The notes: generated by a model not told the origin, from the sequence alone. Counted from the first letter of the stretch, positions 1 to 8,381 are shown. The stretch: 24,598 nucleotides of DNA from Planctomycetota bacterium (GCA_023417885.1 JAEZED010000003.1:1-24598), one strand, 5' to 3'. Translations and numbers: made by a program.

Positions 1-21
1 GGCGTGCCCTTAAGGCACGCC
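1..21 (-). terminator. GC-rich hairpin downstream of the PEP-CTERM gene
   Basis: GGCGTGCC (1-8) and GGCACGCC (14-21) form a perfect 8-bp stem around a 5-nt loop. It lies 35 nt past the stop of the minus-strand PEP-CTERM gene and is a plausible transcription end for it. The window ends before any U-tract on that strand could be seen, so termination is inferred from position and stem only. Confidence 0.5.
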
Positions 22-55
22 GCTTCTCTCGTATCGCAAGGTCACACCAATCACT

Positions 56-682
56 TCAGCGCCGGCGACGGACCAGGAGCAGAGCGCCTCCCGCCGCGAG
101 CACCCCAAGCGAGCCGGGCTCGGGAACGACGCCATTGATCTGGAACGTCGAGATGATCGAGCTGCTCGACCAGGTCGATCCACCGTCGGTCGTGAACAGG
201 TTGCCGTCGAAGGTGGCCAGCCCGGTGGGCGTAACGGCAGGGCTGCTGGCCTTCCAGTTCATCGAGTTGTTTGCGATCGCGCCGGAGAGCCGCAGCCAGT
301 ACCGGGTGTCGGGCTCGAGCGTGAATCCGCTGGAGTCGAACGTGTAGTCATCGATCCCCAGCGAGAAGCTCGCGGGGTTCGTGAAGCTGTGAAGCAAGGT
401 GCCCGGCTGGTTGGCTGCGCTGTTGCTCCAGATGCCGAGAACGGGCACCTGGTTCAGCGCCGTGAACTCCAGCCGGAGGATCACGTTCTCCACCTCGATG
501 CTGCTCGAGGGCGTGATGAAGCCGATCGCCTTCTGTCGGGCCTGGTTCACGAACGCCGTCTGCGTGTTGTCATTCGTCGGCGGATAGTTGCCGAGGATGA
601 CGTCAGCCTGCGCCGCTGAAGCGAGCGTGAGAACGAGACCGGCCAGAACGGCCACGAACCGGAACGGTGCACGAAAAGACAT
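56..682 (-). CDS. PEP-CTERM sorting domain protein
   Basis: Predicted secreted, surface-sorted protein of 208 aa. Residues 1-26 form a signal peptide (basic start, hydrophobic core, AQA before Asp27). The C-terminus is a textbook PEP-CTERM tail: VPEP at 186-189, a hydrophobic stretch and a final RRRR. The family is processed by an exosortase and usually tied to exopolysaccharide or extracellular matrix. The body (27-185) is beta-rich and resembles the 'choice-of-anchor' type domains seen in PEP-CTERM proteins; no catalytic motif is visible. The frame stays open to 805, but the start at 682 is preferred because GAGGAAGG sits just upstream, a sigma70-like promoter lies at 716-744, and the signal peptide begins there. 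The sorting-signal call is secure; its function is unknown. Confidence 0.92.
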   Translation of the reverse strand: MSFRAPFRFVAVLAGLVLTLASAAQADVILGNYPPTNDNTQTAFVNQARQKAIGFITPSSSIEVENVILRLEFTALNQVPVLGIWSNSAANQPGTLLHSFTNPASFSLGIDDYTFDSSGFTLEPDTRYWLRLSGAIANNSMNWKASSPAVTPTGLATFDGNLFTTDGGSTWSSSSIISTFQINGVVPEPGSLGVLAAGGALLLVRRRR

Positions 683-715
683 GAGACCTTCCTCTTCCCC
701 TGAAAGACAGCCGTC

Positions 716-744
716 ACTATGCCGGGACCGATCGTGCCGGTCAA
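716..744 (-). promoter_or_regulatory. sigma70-like promoter of the PEP-CTERM gene
   Basis: On the minus strand a -35 box TTGACC (739-744) is separated by 17 nt from a -10 box CATAGT (716-721). The predicted transcription start near 709 leaves a leader of about 27 nt carrying GAGGAAGG before the ATG at 682. The match is 5/6 at -35 and 4/6 at -10 with ideal spacing. It lies in the 142-nt gap after pabC, so the gene is probably its own transcription unit. Confidence 0.6.
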
Positions 745-824
745 GCCGATCTTTTGCACGCCGGGTCGGCCGCAAGACGTCGAGATGGTAGCGAAAGCCA
801 CACAACCGGCACCGGTTCTCCAGA

Positions 825-1724
825 TCACGCCGGGGCGTTCATCGCGCGGCGGGTGATCTCGCCCGGCGTCCCATCGCCGACTTCCTGCTGCTCCAGGCGC
901 GTCACCGGCATCACCCCCATGATGCTGTTCGTCAGGAACACCTCCCGCGCCGCCAGCAGGCGGTTCACGTCGATCGGCAGGCGCTGGATGCCGATCCCCT
1001 CGCTCCGCGCCCACTCCAGCACTGCCGCCCGCGTCACGCCCGGAAGGGCGTTGCTGCGCGGGTAGGGGCAGCTGCGCTTCACGGGCTCCTCCTTCAGGTC
1101 GTCGTTCGTCGGCGGCGTGACCAGCGCCGGGCCGCCATCGATCTCCTCCACGATGAAAACGTTGCTGATGCTGCCGCCCTGGAGGAAGTTGTGGACGTTG
1201 AACCAGAGGCTCTCCCCGGCGCCGCGGCGCGTCGCCTCGCGCAGGGCGGCGAAGCGGCTGAAGTAGTCCAGCGTCTTGTGCCCGGCCTGGATGTCGTACG
1301 GGTTGAGCTTCTGGTCGCTGTTGAGCACCACGGTCAGCCCGCGCTCGTAGAACTCAGGCGGGTAGCCCGCCAGCGCCTCGCCGGTGAGGATGCACGTGGG
1401 GCGGAAGCTCTCGCCGTGCAGCGGATCGCGCCGCGCATGCCCGCGCGTGACAGTGAGGCGCAGGCGCGCCTCGGAGAGGTCGTTGCGCTCGAGAAGCTGC
1501 CGCGCCGCCGAGCGGAGCGCCTCGTTGTCGTGCTGGAGCGGCACGTAGAGCGCCTCGCACGAGCGGCGGAGGCGCTGGAGATGCTGATCGATGCGGATCA
1601 CCTCTCCCCCGGCGGCGCGCATGGTGGTGAAGACACCGGCCGCGTGCAGCAGGCCGGCGTCGGCGATGCTCACCATCGCCTCGGCTTCGGGGACGAACGC
1701 GCCGTTGATCCACGCATCAGACAT
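825..1724 (-). CDS. pabC: Class IV aminotransferase fold, probable 4-amino-4-deoxychorismate lyase
   Basis: PLP enzyme of fold type IV, 299 aa. Next to pabB its likely role is the lyase step that releases pyruvate from aminodeoxychorismate to give 4-aminobenzoate for folate. The N-terminal WINGAFVP...SIADAGLLHAAGVFTTM block is typical, as are HKTLDY with the PLP lysine at Lys150, GGSISNVF (183-190) and LPGVTRAAVLE (227-236). Its start overlaps the end of pabB by 8 bp, so translation is probably coupled. An oddity is that the Glu normally found five residues before the Asn of the SNVF block, which contacts the PLP ring nitrogen, reads as Gly183. A branched-chain or D-amino acid aminotransferase is the alternative; context favours PabC. 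Confidence 0.8.
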   Translation of the reverse strand: MSDAWINGAFVPEAEAMVSIADAGLLHAAGVFTTMRAAGGEVIRIDQHLQRLRRSCEALYVPLQHDNEALRSAARQLLERNDLSEARLRLTVTRGHARRDPLHGESFRPTCILTGEALAGYPPEFYERGLTVVLNSDQKLNPYDIQAGHKTLDYFSRFAALREATRRGAGESLWFNVHNFLQGGSISNVFIVEEIDGGPALVTPPTNDDLKEEPVKRSCPYPRSNALPGVTRAAVLEWARSEGIGIQRLPIDVNRLLAAREVFLTNSIMGVMPVTRLEQQEVGDGTPGEITRRAMNAPA

Positions 1725-2979
1725 CCGGCCATGATACGGCCGGATCAGCCGGTGCCTGAACGCCGTAAGCGGCGCCGTCCCGCTCTGCCATCGCAGCGGC
1801 GCGGAGCATCGCCCGCGCTTTCACCAGCGTCTCCTCGTGCTCCGCGGCCGGGTCGCTGTCGGCGACGATTCCGCCGCCGACCGGGATGTGCAGGGCGCCG
1901 TCGCCCAGGGTCATCGTGCGAATGGCGACGTTCAGCGTGATCGACCCGTCCGCGTCGAGATGGCCGATGGCGCCGCAGTACGCGCCGCGCGGGGCCGGCT
2001 CGAGCTCCGCGATGATCTGCATCGCGCGGATCTTGGGCGCGCCGGTCACGCTTCCGCCGGGGAAGGTCGCGCGCAGAAGCTCCACCAGCCCGACATCCGC
2101 GCGCAGGCGCCCCTCCACCGTCGCCACGCCGTGGTGAACGCTCGGATGCGTCTCGATCGTTCGCGGCTCGCTGACGCGCACGCTCCCGATTTCGCAGACA
2201 CGGCCCAGGTCGTTGCGCTCCAGGTCCACGATCATGTTCAGCTCCGCCGCGTCCTTGGCGCTGGCCAGCAGCTCGGCGGCCAGGGCGGCATCGGAATCGT
2301 CCCCCGCGCCGCGCGGGCGGGTGCCCTTGATGGGACGGGTGATGATGCGCCCCTCTGCCGTCACGCGCAGGAAGAGCTCCGGCGAGTTGCTGATGATCGC
2401 GCGATCCTCCAGCTCCAGCAGCGCCCCGTAGGCCGCGGGCGCCGTCGCCAGCAGCGATGCGTAGAGCGCCGCCGGCGCTCCGCGAAAGGGGATCGCAAGC
2501 CGCTGCGAGAGGTTCACCTGGAAGACATCCCCCGCGGCGATGTAGTCGATGCAGCGCGCCACCGCCTCGAGGTAGGCAGGGCGGGTGAACGTGGAACGGA
2601 ATGACGAGATCGCATTCCCCGCGATCCCGGCGCCGGCCGGCATCTGCGGCCTGGCATGGAGACGCTTCGGGAGGTTCGGCACCCACCCCCAGGCGTAAAG
2701 CAACCCCGCCGACACATCCCAGCCGGCGGGGGCGGAGGCGGGCTCCAGCAGATAGCCGAGTTCGTACGCGAGAAAGCCTACCCATCGCCCGCCGCGCCGG
2801 CGCTGCTGGTCGAGCCACGCCAAACCCGCCAGCGGATCGTCCCATCGGCGCTGTATCGCTCCCGTCCCGTCCCTGAGCACCGCCCCGCACGCATCGCCGA
2901 GGAGCACACGCTGAGCCGTCGTGGGCGGGGTTGTCCAGCCGGCGTCATCGGGGAGGGAACTGTCGAGCCTGAAACGCAT
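1717..2979 (-). CDS. pabB: Aminodeoxychorismate synthase component I
   Basis: Chorismate-utilising enzyme of 420 aa that, with a glutamine amidotransferase partner, converts chorismate to 4-amino-4-deoxychorismate (folate pathway, cytoplasm). Conserved blocks appear in order: DVFQVNLSQR (151-160), SNSPELFLRV (198-206), RPIKGTRPRG (215-224), MIVDLERNDLGR (249-260), FPGGSVTGAPKIRAMQII (306-323) and PVGGGIVADSDP (366-377). Lys218 in PIKGT is diagnostic for PabB; anthranilate synthase TrpE has Ala there. The amidotransferase subunit PabA/TrpG is not in the window. It sits between a membrane protein gene (35-bp overlap upstream) and pabC (8-bp overlap downstream), giving an operon-like run. The N-terminal 100 residues are less conserved, so the start could be slightly internal. 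Confidence 0.92.
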   Translation of the reverse strand: MRFRLDSSLPDDAGWTTPPTTAQRVLLGDACGAVLRDGTGAIQRRWDDPLAGLAWLDQQRRRGGRWVGFLAYELGYLLEPASAPAGWDVSAGLLYAWGWVPNLPKRLHARPQMPAGAGIAGNAISSFRSTFTRPAYLEAVARCIDYIAAGDVFQVNLSQRLAIPFRGAPAALYASLLATAPAAYGALLELEDRAIISNSPELFLRVTAEGRIITRPIKGTRPRGAGDDSDAALAAELLASAKDAAELNMIVDLERNDLGRVCEIGSVRVSEPRTIETHPSVHHGVATVEGRLRADVGLVELLRATFPGGSVTGAPKIRAMQIIAELEPAPRGAYCGAIGHLDADGSITLNVAIRTMTLGDGALHIPVGGGIVADSDPAAEHEETLVKARAMLRAAAMAERDGAAYGVQAPADPAVSWPDV

Positions 2980-3439
2980 GCGGCGGTGATGCTAGCGGCG
3001 GCATCGGCTCCGGCCCGTCGTCGAGCGGCGGGCCCGCGACGCGCACGATGCGGCTCATCGGCCCGCGCAGCGGCATGAGCAGCCACGCAACCGACAGGGG
3101 CCCCGCCCACGCCAGCTCCGGCAGGAGCAGGATGACCCACGTCCACGGCTCCGACAGCAGCTCGCCCAGCAGCGCACCGCCGCCCGCCAGGACAACGATT
3201 ACCAGCACGCCGCCGCCCGCCAGGCTCCCGACGAAGAACACCGGGCTTGCGGGGCGCTCGCCCATGGCCAGCGAATAGCGCACGGCGGCGGCGCCGCGGT
3301 CGAGGTTGTGGCACACCGTCCCAATCCACGTCGCCAGCAGCAGGGGCGGGAGGCACAGCCCAATCAGCAGGAGATCGCCGCGCGACCAGGCGGATGCCGG
3401 CGCGCGCTGCGGGACGGGATCTGCAAAGGCATGCAGCAC
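2945..3439 (-). CDS. Hypothetical three-helix membrane protein
   Basis: Not recognised. The frame gives 164 aa from a GTG start, with three convincing hydrophobic segments near residues 21-43, 66-95 and 98-123 and a Pro-rich hydrophilic tail (135-164). It precedes pabB on the same strand with a 35-bp overlap, an unusually long one, so either its tail or the pabB start may be misjudged. No motif suggests a function, and linkage to pabB/pabC may be only co-transcription. The start codon is uncertain, since no strong ribosome site is visible before 3439. Confidence 0.6.
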   Translation of the reverse strand: MLHAFADPVPQRAPASAWSRGDLLLIGLCLPPLLLATWIGTVCHNLDRGAAAVRYSLAMGERPASPVFFVGSLAGGGVLVIVVLAGGGALLGELLSEPWTWVILLLPELAWAGPLSVAWLLMPLRGPMSRIVRVAGPPLDDGPEPMPPLASPPHAFQARQFPPR

Positions 3440-3456
3440 GACGATCCGGAGCCTAA

Positions 3457-3504
3457 CGCGCCCCGACCCGCGCGGGAAGAGGGCTTCCTGCGGGACGGGG
3501 CGCG
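3457..3504 (-). terminator. Long GC-rich hairpin after glnN
   Basis: CGCGCCCCG (3457-3465) pairs with CGGGGCGCG (3496-3504). After an A/A mismatch, CCCGC (3467-3471) pairs with GCGGG (3490-3494), and the loop contains a further GAAG/CTTC stem. The structure fills the gap between the glnN stop (3536) and the start of the next minus-strand gene (3439). There is no clear U-tract, so it may act as a Rho-assisted end, an RNA-stability stem or a 5' leader structure for the downstream gene. Confidence 0.5.
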
Positions 3505-3535
3505 CCGAGCCACTCCGGAACCGGGGCTTGGCCCA

Positions 3536-5782
3536 TCAGCGCACGAACAGCATCTCCCGGTACGTCGGCAGCGGCCACAGGTCGTCGGCGACGATCTCCT
3601 CGAGCAGGTCCGCGGTCTCGCGCACGTCGTTCATCGCCGCCAGCACCTCGTCGCGCATGAAGCGGGTCGCGGCCTCCGGATCTTCCGGGTGCTCGTGATC
3701 CAGCGCCTTGTCGAGCCGAGCCACCTGCGTCTCGAGCTTGACGATCAGGTCATTCACCCGCCGCAGCGCCTCGCGCCCGGCGGGCTCGGCGACGCCGGCC
3801 GCCGTCATCGCGGTCACGGCCTGCGAGAGCTCTTGCGCGTACCGCATGGCGGCGGGGAGGATCATCGTCCGCGCCATGTGCGTGGCCGTCTCACCCTCGA
3901 TCGCCAGCGTCTTGACGTATTGCTCCACGAGAATCCGGTAGCGCGAGCGAAGCTCCGCCGGCGTGTAGATCCCGTGCTTCGTCAGCAGTCCCAGCGCCTT
4001 CTCCCCCTGGAGCACCGACAGTGCGTCGGGCGTCGTGGGAAGGTTCTGCAGGCCGCGCTTCTCCGCCTCGACGTGCCATTCCCGGCTGTAGTTGTCGCCG
4101 TTGAAGATGACCCCACGGGCCTCCTTGATCATCCGCGCCAGCAGCGACTGGATCGCGGTGTTCAGCTCCTGCCCGCCTTCCAGCGCGCGCTCCAGCTCCG
4201 TCGCGACGTGATCCAGCCGCTCGGCGACCATCGCGTTGATGATCGTGTTCGGCCGCGCGATATTCTGGCTCGAGCCGACCGCCCGAAACTCGAACTTGTT
4301 CCCCGTGAAGGCAAAGGGGCTCGTCCGGTTGCGGTCGCCCGCCTCCTTGGGGAGCTTCGGGAGGACGTCCACCCCCGTCTCGAACACGCCGCCGCTCTTG
4401 CTGCTCCTGGCCCCTCCCTGCTCGATCTGGTTCATCACGTCCTCGAGCTGCTCGCCGAGGAAGACGCTGATGATCGCCGGCGGCGCCTCGTTGGCGCCCA
4501 GGCGGTGATCGTTGTGGGCGCTGGCGATCGCCGCACGCAGCACATCGCCGTAGCGATACACCGCGCTGATCACCGCGACGCAGAAGACAAGGAACTGCGC
4601 GTTGTCGTGCGGGTTGTCGCCCGGCTCCAGCAGGTTGTCACCGTCCGTCGTCGCCAGCGACCAGTTGTTGTGCTTGCCGCTGCCGTTCATCCGGGCGAAC
4701 GGCTTCTCGTGCAGGATGCACGCCAGGCCATACTTGTCCGCCACCCGGCGCAGCGTCTGCATCACCAGCATCTGGTGATCCGTCGCGATGTTCGTGTTCT
4801 CGAAGAGCGGCGCGATCTCGTACTGCCCCGGCGCCACCTCGTTGTGCCGCGTCTTCACCGGCACCCCGAGCTTGAAAAGCTCCACCTCCACCTCCGCCAT
4901 GTAGGCGATCACGCGCTCCGGAATCGACCCGAAGTACTGATCCTCCATCTCCTGCCCCTTCGGCGGACGCGCCCCGAAGAGCGTCCGGCCGCAGTGCACC
5001 AGGTCCGGCCGCGCCAGGTAGAAGGTCTTGTCGATCAGGAAGTACTCCTGCTCCGGCCCCACGGTCGGGTAGACCCGCGCCGGCGTCTTGCCGAAGAGCT
5101 TCAGCACGCGCTTCGCCTGCCGGTCGATCACCGCCATCGAGCGCAGCAGGGGGGTCTTCTTGTCCAGCGCCTCGCCGGTGTAGGAGAGGAACGCCGTCGG
5201 GATCACCAGCGTCGCCCCGTTGGGCGACTCCACGATGAACACCGGGCTCGTCGGATCCCACGCCGTGTACCCGCGCGCCTCGAACGTCGCCCGGATCCCG
5301 CCGCTCGGAAAGCTGCTGGCGTCCGGCTCACCCTTGATCAACTCGTTCCCGCCGAAGTGGGCGATCGCCCGCCCGTCGGACATGGGGGAGATGAAGCTGT
5401 CGTGCTTCTCCGCGGTCAGGCCGGTCAGCGGCTGGAAGAGGTGGGTGTAGTGCGTCGCCCCCTTCTCCATGGCCCAGTCCTTCATGGCGACGGCGATGGC
5501 GTCGGCATGATCGGCCTCGAGGGGCACGCCGCGGTCGATGGTGCGGCGCAGGGCCTGGAAAACGGGCTTCGGGAGCCGCTGGCGCTGCTCCTCGATGCTG
5601 AAAACATTGACCCCGAACAGGTCCTTGACAGGCGTCTGACGAAAGTCGATCCGGTTGAGACAGTGCTTGGCGGATGCGATCGCCTGGATCGCGGCTTGGC
5701 GGGCGTTGGCCATCTGTGGAGCGAATCCTTCAGCCGTCGGGCTGATGCTCGGCTGCGACGGGAACCGGATTTCACTGGCCAT
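3536..5782 (-). CDS. glnN: Glutamine synthetase, type III
   Basis: ATP-dependent ligation of ammonia to glutamate, the entry point of nitrogen assimilation, by the large GSIII (GlnN) class found in Bacteroidetes, cyanobacteria, planctomycetes and others. The 748 aa fit the family's roughly 700-730. Visible class-specific blocks are THYTHLFQPLTG, GGNELIKGEPDASSFPSGG, VGPEQEYFLID, HNEVAPGQYEIAP (313-325, metal/glutamate site), ENTNIATDHQ, KHNNWSL (from 370, ATP/glutamate site) and NKFEFRAVGSSQN. The C-terminal helical region (roughly 600-748) is also present. The frame is open to 5998, but the start at 5782 is preferred because CCGGAG lies 6 nt upstream, a promoter fits at 5814-5841, and the first conserved block then begins at a normal distance. 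It is transcribed away from the Rhs module. Confidence 0.96.
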   Translation of the reverse strand: MASEIRFPSQPSISPTAEGFAPQMANARQAAIQAIASAKHCLNRIDFRQTPVKDLFGVNVFSIEEQRQRLPKPVFQALRRTIDRGVPLEADHADAIAVAMKDWAMEKGATHYTHLFQPLTGLTAEKHDSFISPMSDGRAIAHFGGNELIKGEPDASSFPSGGIRATFEARGYTAWDPTSPVFIVESPNGATLVIPTAFLSYTGEALDKKTPLLRSMAVIDRQAKRVLKLFGKTPARVYPTVGPEQEYFLIDKTFYLARPDLVHCGRTLFGARPPKGQEMEDQYFGSIPERVIAYMAEVEVELFKLGVPVKTRHNEVAPGQYEIAPLFENTNIATDHQMLVMQTLRRVADKYGLACILHEKPFARMNGSGKHNNWSLATTDGDNLLEPGDNPHDNAQFLVFCVAVISAVYRYGDVLRAAIASAHNDHRLGANEAPPAIISVFLGEQLEDVMNQIEQGGARSSKSGGVFETGVDVLPKLPKEAGDRNRTSPFAFTGNKFEFRAVGSSQNIARPNTIINAMVAERLDHVATELERALEGGQELNTAIQSLLARMIKEARGVIFNGDNYSREWHVEAEKRGLQNLPTTPDALSVLQGEKALGLLTKHGIYTPAELRSRYRILVEQYVKTLAIEGETATHMARTMILPAAMRYAQELSQAVTAMTAAGVAEPAGREALRRVNDLIVKLETQVARLDKALDHEHPEDPEAATRFMRDEVLAAMNDVRETADLLEEIVADDLWPLPTYREMLFVR

Positions 5783-5813
5783 CCACGGCTCCGGCAACCG
5801 CGAAGGGCGCCTG

Positions 5814-5841
5814 AGTATCTGCACGAAAGACGCCGCGTCAA
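5814..5841 (-). promoter_or_regulatory. sigma70-like promoter of glnN
   Basis: On the minus strand TTGACG (5836-5841) and GATACT (5814-5819) are separated by 16 nt, matching the sigma70 hexamers at 5/6 and 4/6. The start of transcription would be near 5807, giving a leader of about 25 nt with GGAG before the ATG at 5782. I saw no sigma54 (GG-N10-GC type) promoter in this gap, although many glutamine synthetase genes use one. Confidence 0.5.
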
Positions 5842-5973
5842 AAAGAACTTTCTCTCCCGCGCGCCCCGCCGGCAAACGGGGTGGCAACTGGAGCCTGGGC
5901 GGCCCCGGAGAGGCACCGCCGCGGGGTCGCGGGGCGGTGTTGCACGAGTCGGCGATTCGGTTAGGGTGTCCCA

Positions 5974-7542
5974 ATGGTCCGCCCGCGCCGACACGCATTC
6001 ATGGGCCTCTCCACGGCGCTGGAGCGTGACCAGTACACCGGCCTCGACGCAGGAGGTCATGCCGACCGGTTCGGCTATGGCCATGACCGCAATGGCAACC
6101 GCCTCTACGAGGAGAACCTGCTCGACTCCAGCAAGAGCGAGCTTTACCACGATGGCACCGGCTACGACAAGCTCGATCGCCTGATCAGCTTCGCCCGCGG
6201 CACGCTCAACGGCACGAAGGACGGCCTGACCGGCAGCGCCAGCCGCAGCCAGGAGTGGTCGCTGGATGCCTTGGGCAACTGGGACAGCTTCACCGTCGAT
6301 GGCGGCACCGCTCAGACCCGCACGCACGACAGCCAGAACCGCATCACGGCTGTCTCAGGCGCGACGAGCCCGACGCACTCCGCCAACGGCGAGATGACGC
6401 GGGACGAAACGGGCAAGCATCTCACTTACGATGCCTGGGGACGGCTCGTCCTGGTCGATCCGACGCCGCCGCCGTTTGGCATGTCGGGTGACGAGACCAC
6501 GTATGCCTACGACGCCCTGAACCGCCGCATCACCCACGATGGCACCGGCCTGTACTACTCGAGCCAGTGGCAGGTGCTGGAGGAACGCGACACCTCAAGC
6601 GGTGCCGTCGAGGGGCAGTACGTCTGGAGCCCGGTGTACGTCGATGCGATGGTGCTGCGGGAGCGGGACACCGATCCGAACACATCTGGGCTGGAGGAAC
6701 GCCTCTACGTCACCCACGACGCCAACTTCAACGTCACCAGCATCATCGGCCTCGATGGCAGCACGTGGGAGGTGATCGAGCGGTACGTCTATGACCCCTA
6801 CGGCGAGCGGACGGTGCTCAATGCGGACTGGACGGTGGACACGGATGGCCTGAGCGACGTCGTCTTTGTGCATGGGCACCAGGGTGGGCGGCATGACCTG
6901 GTGGTGGGGCTGGTGGATTTCCGCAACCGGTTTCTAGATACGAGCCTCGGGAGGTGGACGCGGCAGGATCCATTGGGATATGTGGATGGAAGCAACCTGT
7001 TTTACAGCGTGTCTGAATCGCCGGTTGATGCGGTGGATCCGTTCGGTCTGCACACATGCGATGCTGCAGCAGATTGCAGCGACTGTTGGCAAACGTGTGT
7101 GCAGAATCAGCATTTCTTCACAAAACCAACCGATACCGGTGTAGTGATATGTAGGGAGGACGGATGCCAGTGCGCCTGCTTGAATCTCAACCCGGCTCCG
7201 CGCACAACGTTCAACCCGCAAACCGGCACGCCCGCAGATCAAGCCGCGCGCGATTGCAAACTCGCGCATGAGGAATATCACGTCAAAGATGACGTTCGCA
7301 CTATATGCGATTGCGGTGGCAACTTTCCCTGCCCAGCATCTGTTGCAGACAGTTCAGCCAAGACCCAAAGGGATTCCGAGTGCTTCGCCGCCGCGACCGA
7401 GATTAAATGCCTCGAGGGTAAGAAGGGATCATGTGGCGGAGATCCTGTGTGCCTCGCTGCTATAAACGCTGCCATCAAGAATCAGGAGCGGTATTGCGCG
7501 TCGTTTGGCGGGAATATATCCGGGTACCTCCCGAAGGTTTGA
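5974..7542 (+). CDS. Orphan Rhs C-terminal module with HExxH tip domain
   Basis: 522 aa corresponding only to the C-terminal end of an Rhs/YD-repeat protein. Residues about 15-300 carry YD-type repeats (FGYGHDRNGNRLY, WSLDALGNW, LTYDAWGRLV, TYAYDALNRR, RYVYDPYGE). Residues about 310-352 are the Rhs core (DFRNRFLDTSLGRWTRQDP, then VDAVDPFGL), which normally precedes a polymorphic toxin. The tip (353-522) is Cys-rich and contains HEEYH (432-436) and a downstream SECFAAATEIKCL block, a pattern expected of a zinc metallopeptidase; the toxin role is inferred. A full Rhs protein has thousands of residues and an export signal; both are missing, and the frame opens right after a TAG at 5962-5964. It may be a remnant or a displaced cassette. 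Translation could also start at 6001. Confidence 0.82.
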   Translation: MVRPRRHAFMGLSTALERDQYTGLDAGGHADRFGYGHDRNGNRLYEENLLDSSKSELYHDGTGYDKLDRLISFARGTLNGTKDGLTGSASRSQEWSLDALGNWDSFTVDGGTAQTRTHDSQNRITAVSGATSPTHSANGEMTRDETGKHLTYDAWGRLVLVDPTPPPFGMSGDETTYAYDALNRRITHDGTGLYYSSQWQVLEERDTSSGAVEGQYVWSPVYVDAMVLRERDTDPNTSGLEERLYVTHDANFNVTSIIGLDGSTWEVIERYVYDPYGERTVLNADWTVDTDGLSDVVFVHGHQGGRHDLVVGLVDFRNRFLDTSLGRWTRQDPLGYVDGSNLFYSVSESPVDAVDPFGLHTCDAAADCSDCWQTCVQNQHFFTKPTDTGVVICREDGCQCACLNLNPAPRTTFNPQTGTPADQAARDCKLAHEEYHVKDDVRTICDCGGNFPCPASVADSSAKTQRDSECFAAATEIKCLEGKKGSCGGDPVCLAAINAAIKNQERYCASFGGNISGYLPKV

Positions 7543-7546
7543 ACCC

Positions 7547-8038
7547 ATGAAATACATTATTAAGACCGTACTTGCCGTGATTTTGATCGGTTTCATCCAA
7601 GGATGCGAACGACAACATTCGCGTAGAATTGTGATATATGTGTTACCTTCCGAGCACTCGGAACATCGCCCAGCCGTATATGCATTAGTCGGGAACCATG
7701 TCATCGTTCCCGATGATGTGGGCGCTCATATCCGTATCGCAATGAGCGAGGAGGGCGCTACCGGCCTAGAGAGAAGGGTAGTTGCCGCCATGGTCGCGTT
7801 AGAACATCAAGCGACCATTCCGGCCGACCTCGACTCCACTCTGTTTCGAGTTGAGACGGCTCATGCGGAGAGAACTGGAGTCGTCGTGGGATCAAGGGAA
7901 GCGATGCTAGGGCCGGCCCTTAAATTATTGAATGACGCCGCCCATGCTGCATTGGAATCCGGAGCGCCAGAACCGGTAGGCAGAAATCGCCTACGAGAGA
8001 TTGAGGATTGGGCAAGAGGTGGTCGCGCGTCATGGTGA
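7547..8038 (+). CDS. Putative lipoprotein, candidate immunity protein
   Basis: 163 aa with no family I recognise. The N-terminus MKYIIKTVLAVILIGFIQGC is a lipoprotein signal peptide with Cys20 in an acceptable lipobox (IQGC). The mature part is hydrophilic and helical, without obvious catalytic residues. The gene starts 4 nt after the Rhs stop, with GAAGG inside the end of the Rhs gene as ribosome site, so the two are co-translated. That position is where immunity genes of Rhs toxins sit, and a lipid anchor would place it in the compartment where a secreted peptidase could act. Base composition is distinctly less G+C-rich than flanking genes, like the toxin tip, which suggests the two arrived together. 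The immunity role is inference from context. Confidence 0.7.
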   Translation: MKYIIKTVLAVILIGFIQGCERQHSRRIVIYVLPSEHSEHRPAVYALVGNHVIVPDDVGAHIRIAMSEEGATGLERRVVAAMVALEHQATIPADLDSTLFRVETAHAERTGVVVGSREAMLGPALKLLNDAAHAALESGAPEPVGRNRLREIEDWARGGRASW

Positions 8039-8093
8039 CATTCTCCGGTGGAGGGTAAGGGGACTGTTCACCGCCCCAACCTCTCCCGCTTGC

Positions 8094-8381
8094 TCACCCA
8101 CTCGCCCTCCCACAGCATCCCCCTTGCCTCGTCCGCCGCCGCTCCGTCTCCACGTCAAACCCCTCAGGGATCGGGCAGTGCTGGATCAGGTGTGCACCTC
8201 CACACCGCTCGCACCGTGACTCAGCTGCAGGTGTGGTGAAGCGGCCCAGGGGACACTCGCCCGCCTCCGCATGAGAGATGATGTCCTGGCCTGAGAGCGT
8301 GCACACACACCCGGCGTTGCACGGGCGCTGGCGGTGCGGGCAGCCGTGGCAGATCGCAAGGTTGGAACGGTCACTCCCCAT
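8094..8381 (-). CDS. Small Cys-rich protein (possible metal binding)
   Basis: 95 aa with eleven cysteines. The pattern CHGCP (11-15), C21, CVC (25-27), CPLGRF (43-48), CERC (57-60) and C69 suggests zinc or Fe-S binding. The stretch SGQDIISHAEAGECPLGRF resembles short proteins I associate with planctomycete genomes; no biochemical role is known to me. Its ATG overlaps the stop of the upstream gene by 11 bp, so the pair is probably translated together. The C-terminal 25 residues are Arg-rich and may be poorly conserved. Confidence 0.72.
   Translation of the reverse strand: MGSDRSNLAICHGCPHRQRPCNAGCVCTLSGQDIISHAEAGECPLGRFTTPAAESRCERCGGAHLIQHCPIPEGFDVETERRRTRQGGCCGRASG

Noticed and set aside
5783..5973. 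sigma54 promoter or glutamine-type riboswitch before glnN
   Set aside because: No GG-N10-GC sigma54 element or recognisable RNA motif was found; the sigma70-like pair at 5814-5841 explains the start.
3308..6184. Very long plus-strand open frame opposite glnN
   Set aside because: It is antisense to an unmistakable GSIII gene; its translation is Arg/His/Leu-rich with no domain, as expected from G+C-rich codon bias.
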